Origin: Bacteroidota bacterium
GTDB lineage: Bacteria; Bacteroidota; Bacteroidia; NS11-12g; UBA955
Direction: 5' to 3'
Assembly (NCBI GenBank): GCA_027488495.1
Contig: JAIYBO010000136.1
Coordinates: 1-7,280, forward strand
Length of the DNA stretch: 7,280 nt
The first letter of the stretch is position 1. Each line of letters opens with the position of its first letter. The position numbers and the translations under genes were made by a program. Under the pieces are notes generated by a model. That model worked only from the letters and a program-made list of their open reading frames with translations, ran no database searches and had not been told where the DNA came from. Positions 1-6,267 of the stretch are shown here, piece after piece.

Positions 1-18
1 ACAAAATCATTCATTTTA

Positions 19-46
19 TTTGTTTCTATTCTTTTTATTAGTTTTG
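19..46 (+). promoter_or_regulatory. Candidate Bacteroidota promoter for the lipoprotein gene at 94
   Basis: Bases 39-46 read TAGTTTTG, an exact match to the Bacteroidota -7 consensus TAnnTTTG. A TTTG at 19-22 could act as the -33 element, but the 16-base spacer is shorter than the usual 19-23. Transcription would start around position 50, leaving a leader of about 40 bases before the ATG at 94. The region is T-rich, so a chance match is possible. Confidence 0.35.
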
Positions 47-74
47 TTTGGTAAGAATTGATTACCAAAACAAA
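43..74. repeat. Imperfect inverted repeat (hairpin) in the leader
   Basis: TTTGGTAA at 47-54 pairs perfectly with TTACCAAA at 62-69 across a 7-base loop (GAATTGA). The stem continues with four more pairs (43-46 with 71-74) if A70 is bulged out. No T-run follows on either strand, so it is a poor intrinsic terminator. It overlaps the end of the candidate -7 box and could be an operator, a leader hairpin or chance in AT-rich DNA. Confidence 0.35.
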
Positions 75-93
75 CCAATAACCCAAAAACAGA

Positions 94-597
94 ATGGACA
101 GAATTTCAAAACTACTGAGACTATTCATAATCATTTCATGTTGTTACGGCTGTGCATCGTTACGACCAAAGTTACTACCAGCTACGAGCATGAAAAATTC
201 TAGCCTTGATGGTTATAAGTATATATATGTATCTCCAACAAACAATGTGACATCAAGTTCTGGTTACATAATTAATGGCGATTTAACTTCCAAGACGAAC
301 ACACTGAATCCAGCAGAATTAATCACAGGCATATTTATTAAAGAAGGATTAATTAGGTTACCTGAGTTAAAACCAGAATTTGCAGAAGAAACATTAATAA
401 TTAACTACGGCGAAAGCGGAAGACGCAATACTGGCTTAGGAGGTTACACACTTGAAGTAACGATTCAATTAATTTCAGCAAAAACGAGTTCATTGGTTTG
501 TTCATGCACAGCTGAAGGGCAAGGCACAACTGAAGCTGATGATATAAGACAAGCCATCTCAAGGTGTTTAAATGAATTAACACCTTTGAAAAAATAA
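94..597 (+). CDS. Predicted small lipoprotein, function unknown
   Basis: A 167-residue protein. It begins with a basic N-terminus (MDRISKLLR), then a hydrophobic stretch (about 10-19) and Cys20 in the context CYGCAS. This resembles a signal peptidase II site, although the -3 residue is Cys rather than the usual Leu, so lipidation is likely but not certain. The mature part has no membrane segment. It contains a Gly-rich, beta-like stretch (about 108-130) followed by a probable amphipathic helix ending near residue 163 (ADDIRQAISRCLNELTP). That layout is common in small envelope lipoproteins of Bacteroidota, but I do not recognise a named family. The ATG at 94 is the first in frame and sits just before the signal peptide. 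No clear Shine-Dalgarno is present. It probably forms its own transcription unit, and nothing ties it to the nuclease and helicase genes downstream. Confidence 0.85.
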   Translation: MDRISKLLRLFIIISCCYGCASLRPKLLPATSMKNSSLDGYKYIYVSPTNNVTSSSGYIINGDLTSKTNTLNPAELITGIFIKEGLIRLPELKPEFAEETLIINYGESGRRNTGLGGYTLEVTIQLISAKTSSLVCSCTAEGQGTTEADDIRQAISRCLNELTPLKK

Positions 598-600
598 GTC

Positions 601-805
601 ATGATACGATGCGATAAAGAAGTATTTATTGTAGCAGATGAAAATGAGTTACAATTATCAGCCCTTGATGTCGAAGCGTTTGCTCATCGGACATGTTTTT
701 GCTAAGGTGGAGGAAATCACGATGGATTTGGTTCAATACGATTTAAGTCAGATTGAATATTATACAGACAGCGCACACAACATGGTGGGGCGTGTATTGA
801 GCTAG
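601..805 (+). pseudogene. Overlapping short reading frames, possible gene debris or leader peptides
   Basis: This stretch holds two overlapping open frames. One runs 601-705 (34 codons, MIRCDKEVFIVADENEL..., starting 3 bases after the lipoprotein stop). The other runs 638-805 (55 codons, MKMSYNYQPLMSK..., ending ...HNMVGRVLS). Within the second frame an ATG at 722 follows a strong GGAGG (709-713) at ideal spacing, which would give a 27-residue peptide (MDLVQYDLSQIEYYTDSAHN...). A good ribosome site is notable where the neighbouring genes have weak or none. I recognise no family in either frame. The frames could be pieces of one older gene separated by a frameshift, a genuine small gene (638-805 or 722-805), or noise. 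Low confidence in any single reading. Confidence 0.3.
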
Positions 806-844
806 TATAGATTGATTTAGGAGGATTTTAAGAAGAAAATAAAA

Positions 845-1807
845 TTGGATTTAATAGATAAATATTGTCGGCTTTTGGTCAAACTCAAACGAGCATATCA
901 AAACGGCGGGGCTCCACATAAGCCTATTTTATTATTGGCAATATTGAAATCTGTTGAATCAAAAGTCATCACTTCAAATCGCATTTACATTACCCCGGAA
1001 CTCATCATGAATTTCAGGGAACTGTGGAGCAAATTGGTAACAACCAAACATCAAATGAATTTCGCACTGCCATTTTTCCATATGCAGTCTGAACCGTTTT
1101 GGAGAATCATAACCAAACCAGGTGCATTTGTCCCACTAACAAGTTCTCACAGCATTAAAAGCTTGGGCTCATTGAATGAAAACATACAGTATGCAGAAAT
1201 CGACAAGGAATTATGGGACTTGATGTTGAATGCGCAAACCAATCTCACTTTAACAAAGCTGTTATTATCAACTTATTTTTCAGAATCATCAAATGTCACC
1301 CTCGAATACGGGGAGCTCCACGAAATTGAGCATCAAATAATGCATGATGACCAGTATACATACAAAGCGCGAATTCTTGATATTGAAAATAATTACAACA
1401 ATGAACAGGGACAAGAAATATTGTATATCCGATGTGGTATTTTCAAAAGAGAGATTCCCAAAATCTATAATTACACCTGTGCAATTTCTAAAATGAGAAT
1501 CGCAACAAGCTCTAACGCACAATTGGTTGATGCCTGTCATATTGTTCCGTTTTCAGTTTCAAAAAACGACACCATTACCAATGGTATCTCTCTCTGTCCC
1601 AATCTTCACAGGGCATTCGATAGAGGATTAATAACCATTGATTCTAGTTACCGAGTAAAAGTATCACCCAAACTCACTGAAGACGATTCACCTTATTCCA
1701 TTAAACAGTTTGAAGGGCAGGAGATCGTTTTACCCAGCATAACATCTCAATATCCATTGCTCGAAAATTTAGATTGGCATTCCAAAGAAAAATGGATTTC
1801 TAATTAA
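845..1807 (+). CDS. HNH endonuclease with ScoMcrA-like DNA sulfur-binding domain (putative type IV restriction enzyme)
   Basis: A 320-residue protein with two domains. The N-terminal part (about 1-150) carries signatures of the ScoMcrA-type sulfur-binding family: APHKPILLL (23-31), a PELI...LW segment (51-61), ALPFFHM (74-80) and FWRI (85-88). In characterised members this domain binds phosphorothioate-modified DNA. The C-terminal part (about 205-275) is a McrA-like HNH nuclease: Cys212, DACHIVPF with His232, NGISLCPNLH with Asn246 and His255, then RAFDRGL. All expected catalytic positions are present and the length is normal for this architecture. The start is TTG at 845; an in-frame stop lies at 818-820 and no ATG exists between them. 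A weak AAGAAG (830-835) has workable spacing, while the better AGGAGG (819-824) is about 20 bases away. It is followed by the Nudix gene after 61 bases. The domain calls are strong. The sulfur specificity is inferred, since many relatives are untested. Confidence 0.88.
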   Translation: MDLIDKYCRLLVKLKRAYQNGGAPHKPILLLAILKSVESKVITSNRIYITPELIMNFRELWSKLVTTKHQMNFALPFFHMQSEPFWRIITKPGAFVPLTSSHSIKSLGSLNENIQYAEIDKELWDLMLNAQTNLTLTKLLLSTYFSESSNVTLEYGELHEIEHQIMHDDQYTYKARILDIENNYNNEQGQEILYIRCGIFKREIPKIYNYTCAISKMRIATSSNAQLVDACHIVPFSVSKNDTITNGISLCPNLHRAFDRGLITIDSSYRVKVSPKLTEDDSPYSIKQFEGQEIVLPSITSQYPLLENLDWHSKEKWISN

Positions 1808-1868
1808 CATTAATAATGCAAACATCCCTGGAATTTCGAGTTCCTGACTGTATTTTGCTATTTCATTC

Positions 1869-2264
1869 ATGAAACACATCACAGTGGTTGCAGCAGTCAT
1901 TGAACACAAAGGAAAATACTTGTGTGTTCAGCGGGGAATCAATAAATACGATTACATTTCAAAAAAATGGGAATTCCCTGGCGGTAAAGTTGAAGCTGAC
2001 GAGTCTCCCGAAAATGCACTCATTCGCGAGATCCAGGAAGAACTAGCCATGGAGATTAATGAATTAGATTTCCTGATTACTGTTGAACACTCCTACCCGG
2101 ATTTTCGTCTCACCATGCATACCTATTTGTGTAAATCGGAACAAACAACCCCTACACTGACAGAACATCTGGAATATACTTGGCAGTCCGCATCAGACAT
2201 GAATCATCTTGACTGGGCCGCCGCAGATCTTCCTATCGTTGAAAAACTCATTACACTGTCATGA
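1869..2264 (+). CDS. MutT-like Nudix hydrolase (NTP pyrophosphohydrolase family)
   Basis: A 131-residue, single-domain cytoplasmic enzyme. The Nudix box (Gx5Ex7REUxEExGU) spans 39-61: Gly39, Glu45, Arg53-Glu54 and Glu57-Glu58 are intact, so the metal-binding acidic residues are present. The late glycine is replaced by Ala60. The N-terminus (ITVVAAVIEHKGKYLCVQRG) and the C-terminal LDWAAADLPIVEKL segment are typical of the MutT/CTP-pyrophosphohydrolase type, which cleaves nucleoside triphosphates, often oxidised or modified ones, to the monophosphate and pyrophosphate. ATG at 1869 opens the conserved first strand, and no Shine-Dalgarno is visible. Its stop overlaps the start of the helicase gene (ATGA, 2261-2264), which implies translational coupling. 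That argues against a plain housekeeping MutT and for a partner role in the cassette. The substrate cannot be told from sequence. Confidence 0.93.
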   Translation: MKHITVVAAVIEHKGKYLCVQRGINKYDYISKKWEFPGGKVEADESPENALIREIQEELAMEINELDFLITVEHSYPDFRLTMHTYLCKSEQTTPTLTEHLEYTWQSASDMNHLDWAAADLPIVEKLITLS

Positions 2265-5164
2265 AATCCAAATTAACCGAAGGGTTTCAACATGGATTTA
2301 TTGACGACAACAGTCAATACAGGGGCAATTTCACACCCCGAATCCTCACCAATTCCGGACAAAAATCAATTAAAGTCCTTTCTACCCTTTTGGATGAATT
2401 GGAAAACTGTCAAAGTTTCTGGTTCAACGTGGCATTTATAACGAGTAGCGGGGTCAAGACCATTCTGCAGTCGTTGCTGAAACTTCAAGACAAGAACATC
2501 CAAGGAACCATAGTAATTTCTGACTATCTCACCTTTAGCCAGCCCGGCGCGATGAAGCTCTTGTTGCAGTTTAAAAATATCGAATTGCGCATCGTTCAGA
2601 AACAAAGTCATCACGCCAAGGGATATCTATTCGATCACGGAGATTACCAATCTTTCATAGTAGGCAGTTCCAATCTCACACAAAATGCGCTGGCCGTAAA
2701 TCGCGAGTTAAATATCCTACTGCATAGTTTGGAGCATGGCGCAACGCTCAAGGAACTGAGAGAGGAATTTCAATACGATTTAGATCATTCAGTAGTCGTT
2801 AACGAGGATTTTATTCGCATTTACGAGGAATATTACATTGCTCAACAAGTTAAAAATCTGATAGATCCGCAGGTTAAGTATCATACTTTACGCAATCGCC
2901 CTGAACCCAACTCAATGCAGCATCAAGCATTGATTAACTTAAGCGATATGCGTAGTGCGGGCAAAACCAAAGCATTGGTCATTTCAGCTACAGGGACAGG
3001 AAAAACGTATTTGGCGGCTTTCGACGTGAGATCTTTTGCGCCCAAACGAATGTTGTTCGTAATACATCGAGAGAACATCGCCCGGAAAGCATTGTTGTCG
3101 TTCCAAGAGATTATCATCGACGCTGACCTCACAGATTTTGGCGTGTATACTGGCAGTGAAAAAAACGCGGACGTCCGATACATGTTCGCCACAGCGCAGA
3201 CATTGAGCAAAGAAGCACATCGCCTCAAGTTTGCCAAAGACCATTTCGATTATATCGTCATAGATGAAAGTCATCACGCTGGAGCAAAAATGTATGACGA
3301 CATCATCGACTATTTTGAACCGAAGTTTCTACTGGGAATGACCGCCACCCCGGAGCGTACAGATGGCTTTGACATTTATTCAAAATTCGACCACAACGTC
3401 GCCTACGAAATCCGGTTGCATACTGCACTAAAGGCAGATTTGTTAACACCATTTCATTACTTCGGGATATCGGACCTCACGGTAGATGGCCAAGCACTTG
3501 AAGAAAAGGCGGATTTCAACTTATTGGTATCGGAAGAACGGATTGACAGAATCATCGAATCCATTGGTAGATATGGCGCCGATTTGGACGAAATACGGGG
3601 CTTGATTTTTTGCTCCAAAGTAGAAGAATGTTATGCCATTGCAGAGAAACTCAGCGAGCGCGGGTATCCATCGATTGGGTTGACCGGGGAAGACAAGGAA
3701 TCTGCGAGGGCCGCGGGAATACAAAGACTGGAAACGAGTGATTTAACTGGCAAAATTGACTTTATCGTTTGTCGGGATATCTTCAACGAGGGGATAGACA
3801 TTCCCAGAATCAATTTGATTTTAATGCTTCGTCCTACTGAATCGGCAATCGTTTTTGTACAGCAGTTGGGTCGGGGATTGCGAAAGGCCGAGAACAAAGA
3901 GTATTTGACCGTTTTGGACTTTATCGGAAATTACAAGAATAACTTTCTGGTGCCCATTGCTTTGTACGGTGATACGTCGTTCAACAAGGACAGAATTCGG
4001 CGATGTTTGGTAAATGGATCGGACTTGATTCCGGGGGCATCTACCATCAATTTTGATGAGATCACAAAAGAGAGAATTTTCAAGTCATTGAATGATGCTA
4101 ATTTGAGCAAGTTCAAAGATTTAAAAACGGATTTCGAATTGCTGAAGTTTCAGTTGGGGCGAACACCATTGATGATGGATTTCATTGAACATGGATCAAG
4201 GGACCCATTCACGTTTGTTGCCGAATACAAATCTTATTATGGGTTTTTGATCAAGGTTTTACCCAATGATTGGAAATTACCTAAAAGATCTTTGAAGATA
4301 TTGGAGTCGTTATCTATGGAAGTGCTCAACGGAAAACGCGTAGAGGAGGCCTTGATATTAAGGGCATTGCTAAACAATTTCGAGACACAACCGGTGGGCG
4401 GCAATATGGCAATGGATGGAGTTTTCAATGAGAAAAATGGGTTTACGGATTCTCTGAGTGCTGAAAAATTGCGGTCATACGTTCATAATCTCAATTTGCG
4501 ATTTGCGACGGAGAACAAGGACGGCAAGTTAACTGCGATTGGCGAAATCAATGATTTCAAGTTGATAGAATTCAATGAATCGGGCGGCATATTGTCGTTA
4601 GGCATGGACTTAATGGAGGGCTTGAGAACGCCAGAATTCAAACTATTGTTACACGACACTGTGAATGCGAGTATTCACAAACATTGTTTATTCTATGACG
4701 GCGAAAATTGCAATGGATTTCATTTATACGGGAAGTATTCGCGGAAGGATGTATTCAGAATTTTGGGCTGGGATCAGAATCCGTTGGCACAGAATGTAGG
4801 GGGTTATGTTTTTGACAAGGAAAAAACCCAATGTCCGATCTTCGTGACTTACAACAAGCAGGATTTCCACGATTACGAGGACAAATTCTTGAGTGATCGG
4901 GTTTTGGAATATTTCAGCAAACGCAAGAGAACATTGAGTAGTCCTGAGATAGTGCAATTTCAGACCAACAAATCGTTGCGTATTCCTTTATTCATCAAAA
5001 AGGAGGACGACGAGGGCACTGAATTTTATTACATGGGTGATATTACCGCCATTGATGACAGTTACGAGCAAATCAGATCAGCGGATGGCATCAATTTGGT
5101 CAAAATGCGTTTCCAGCTAAAGCACGCCGTGAGCAATAGCATCATGAAGTATTTGCATAGTTAG
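2261..5164 (+). CDS. PLD-nuclease / superfamily 2 DEAD-like helicase with DUF3427-like C-terminus
   Basis: A 967-residue cytoplasmic protein with three parts. Residues about 30-200 form a phospholipase D-like nuclease with one HKD motif (His118, Lys120, Asp125) followed by GSSNLT (135-140); such single-motif enzymes usually work as dimers. Residues about 215-560 form a superfamily 2 helicase core: MQHQ (219-222), Walker A ATGTGKT with Lys248, DESH (335-338), TAT (361-363), a motif V region with NEGIDIP (509-515), and QQLGRGLRK (534-542) with both arginines. Residues about 580-967 resemble DUF3427, including SRKDVFRILGW (827-837), QNVGGY (844-849) and FVTYNK (861-866). All key residues are intact. 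The family is typically an ATP-driven DNA translocase with nuclease activity and occurs in defence-rich regions. The ATG at 2261 overlaps the Nudix stop. The function as an anti-phage effector is inferred. Confidence 0.93.
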   Translation: MKSKLTEGFQHGFIDDNSQYRGNFTPRILTNSGQKSIKVLSTLLDELENCQSFWFNVAFITSSGVKTILQSLLKLQDKNIQGTIVISDYLTFSQPGAMKLLLQFKNIELRIVQKQSHHAKGYLFDHGDYQSFIVGSSNLTQNALAVNRELNILLHSLEHGATLKELREEFQYDLDHSVVVNEDFIRIYEEYYIAQQVKNLIDPQVKYHTLRNRPEPNSMQHQALINLSDMRSAGKTKALVISATGTGKTYLAAFDVRSFAPKRMLFVIHRENIARKALLSFQEIIIDADLTDFGVYTGSEKNADVRYMFATAQTLSKEAHRLKFAKDHFDYIVIDESHHAGAKMYDDIIDYFEPKFLLGMTATPERTDGFDIYSKFDHNVAYEIRLHTALKADLLTPFHYFGISDLTVDGQALEEKADFNLLVSEERIDRIIESIGRYGADLDEIRGLIFCSKVEECYAIAEKLSERGYPSIGLTGEDKESARAAGIQRLETSDLTGKIDFIVCRDIFNEGIDIPRINLILMLRPTESAIVFVQQLGRGLRKAENKEYLTVLDFIGNYKNNFLVPIALYGDTSFNKDRIRRCLVNGSDLIPGASTINFDEITKERIFKSLNDANLSKFKDLKTDFELLKFQLGRTPLMMDFIEHGSRDPFTFVAEYKSYYGFLIKVLPNDWKLPKRSLKILESLSMEVLNGKRVEEALILRALLNNFETQPVGGNMAMDGVFNEKNGFTDSLSAEKLRSYVHNLNLRFATENKDGKLTAIGEINDFKLIEFNESGGILSLGMDLMEGLRTPEFKLLLHDTVNASIHKHCLFYDGENCNGFHLYGKYSRKDVFRILGWDQNPLAQNVGGYVFDKEKTQCPIFVTYNKQDFHDYEDKFLSDRVLEYFSKRKRTLSSPEIVQFQTNKSLRIPLFIKKEDDEGTEFYYMGDITAIDDSYEQIRSADGINLVKMRFQLKHAVSNSIMKYLHS

Positions 5165-5194
5165 GTTGAAATTTATTCAATTGTTTTGACCTGT

Positions 5195-5218
5195 TAATAT
5201 TGTTAAAAATCAATATTA
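5195..5218. repeat. Hairpin downstream of the helicase gene
   Basis: TAATATTG (5195-5202) and CAATATTA (5211-5218) are perfect inverted copies of 8 bases around an 8-base A/T loop. The stem sits 31 bases after the helicase stop and could help end transcription, but it is almost entirely A-T pairs and no T-run follows. It also lies at the upstream edge of the transposase remnant, so it may belong to old insertion-sequence DNA or be chance. Confidence 0.35.
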
Positions 5219-5331
5219 CCAAGGCCTGCAAAACATTAGGGTTCTCTAAATCGCAGAAATATCATCAAAGTAAGACGGATTATTCTGAGGTGGTCAACAA
5301 ACTGAATGACTACCCAACGAAATCGATTTGA
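5200..5331 (+). pseudogene. Fragment resembling the N-terminus of an IS3-family transposase OrfB
   Basis: The frame open from 5170 to the TGA at 5329-5331 encodes, from about 5212, ITKACKTLGFSKSQKYHQ and then SKTDYSEVVNKLNDYPTKS. In IS3-family OrfB proteins the N-terminus typically reads like a helix-turn-helix, R-A-C-x-x-L-G-(I/F)-S-R-S-x-Y-Y, followed by D-x-x-(V/I)-x-x-(L)-x-x-(L)-A-x-x-x-P-x-x-G-(F/Y). The match to the first part is good. In the second part the stretch before Pro is shortened, and the frame stops where the enzyme should continue for more than 200 residues. There is no in-frame ATG, no rnase H-like DDE domain and no upstream OrfA. It is a dead relic and evidence of past insertion behind the cassette. 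The call rests on recognising the motif by eye. Confidence 0.55.
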
Positions 5332-5381
5332 GTTAATTATTGGGTTTTGCCAAATTATTCCCGATTCGCATTCTAAGAAAA

Positions 5382-5471
5382 CTGCAAATTAAAACATTAG
5401 CAATTTTTCAAATCAATAAAAAACGGAAAATCGCAAAAACACCCTTTGTAATTTACGGATTATCGCAAAAA
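5382..5471 (+). repeat. Possible second, decayed copy of the 5226-5283 remnant, plus a 10-base direct repeat
   Basis: Three blocks of the remnant recur here in the same order. CTGCAAA...ACATTAG (5226-5239) reappears at 5382-5400 with a 5-base insertion. AAATCGCA (5248-5255) reappears at 5428-5435, and ACGGATTAT (5275-5283) at 5455-5463; both are offset by exactly 180 bases. The intervening sequence is poorly conserved and no open frame remains. Separately, ATCGCAAAAA occurs twice (5430-5439 and 5462-5471), 32 bases apart, close to three helical turns and some 40-80 bases before the next gene. The DNA is AT-rich, so part of this may be coincidence. Confidence 0.3.
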
Positions 5472-5511
5472 ATTCATTCATCCATCCACCTCCAATAAAT
5501 TAACATTGTGC

Positions 5512-6222
5512 ATGATTAAGTTTACAAGTCGCAGAATTGTTTTCACCTTACTGATCCTACTGCTAACCCAAGGTTGCTCCGTAAACAAGCGATACCACAA
5601 TACTGGTTTGAATATTCAATGGAATTGGCATTTAAAATCCAATACCTCCAGCTCAAAAATCGGACTCGGCAATAAAAAACCATCAGAACAAACCAAACCG
5701 ATATATAAAACAGTAATTCCATTAAAAGAGAGCGACCGTTCTTTCGTTGCGATGGTACCGGCGATTTCTGCCCCGCTGAAAACTGACGTCAAGAATCTAC
5801 AGACAAAGCCCCAAAACAATGCATTGTTTCAAAGCAACCAATTGTTTTCTGAAACTACGATCAAAGTATCGAAAATCACAAGGGACCCTTCGCCCAATGA
5901 TAAAAAATCGAACACTAAAAAATCAGGAATTGTAGCAGCAGTTACCGGCTTAGTATTGAATTCCATTGCATTTCTCAGTGGTGTATTAATTGCTGCCACC
6001 GTAGGCATTGGTTGGGGTAGCGTTCAGGGGTTATTCTGGATACTTTGGATACTTGGTTGCTTCCCATTGCTCACATTTGGGTTGGTATTCACCATTATTG
6101 GTGCAATAAAAATGAGTCAAGCGAGCAACGAACCGTCGAATAAGAAACTTATTTTATCTGCCGCAGCCATTTTTGCATTGTTGGGTGCCGTCATCATTTT
6201 TATCATCCTCTTGGGATCTTAA
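5512..6222 (+). CDS. Predicted lipoprotein with three C-terminal membrane helices, function unknown
   Basis: A 236-residue protein from ATG 5512; a TTG two codons upstream is also possible but the ATG is preferred. Residues 1-21 form a signal sequence (basic MIKFTSRR, then a run of Leu/Ile), ending at Cys22 in LTQGCS. The mature start, CSVNKRYHNTGLNIQWNW, matches a pattern I associate with Bacteroidota membrane lipoproteins of unknown function. A hydrophilic, Lys/Ser/Thr/Pro-rich, low-complexity linker covers about 40-137. Three hydrophobic helices follow (about 139-164, 172-199 and 212-234), reminiscent of DUF4190-type small membrane domains. A lipid anchor together with true membrane helices points to the inner membrane. 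It stands alone between two intergenic gaps, and nothing connects it to the defence-like cassette. Confidence 0.82.
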   Translation: MIKFTSRRIVFTLLILLLTQGCSVNKRYHNTGLNIQWNWHLKSNTSSSKIGLGNKKPSEQTKPIYKTVIPLKESDRSFVAMVPAISAPLKTDVKNLQTKPQNNALFQSNQLFSETTIKVSKITRDPSPNDKKSNTKKSGIVAAVTGLVLNSIAFLSGVLIAATVGIGWGSVQGLFWILWILGCFPLLTFGLVFTIIGAIKMSQASNEPSNKKLILSAAAIFALLGAVIIFIILLGS

Positions 6223-6236
6223 ATCGATGATTTTTT
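6221..6236 (+). terminator. Weak candidate intrinsic terminator after the membrane lipoprotein gene
   Basis: AAATC (6221-6225) and GATTT (6229-6233) form a short 5-pair stem with a 3-base loop, merging into a run of six T (6231-6236) right at the stop codon. The geometry fits a terminator, but the stem is short and A-T rich, so efficiency is doubtful. Confidence 0.3.
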
Positions 6237-6267
6237 AACCACACTAACACATTCGAATTCAGTATAG

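Noticed and set aside
2923..3277. Two overlapping minus-strand frames of about 100 codons inside the helicase gene
   Set aside because: They lie opposite conserved helicase motifs including Walker A and DESH, so they are antisense shadows; their translations show no family resemblance.
598..5340. Target-site or attachment-site direct repeats flanking the cassette
   Set aside because: I compared the sequence around both edges by eye and found no convincing matching pair; the similar ATTGATTTAG (811-820) and ATCGATTTGAG (5322-5332) are too short and inexact.
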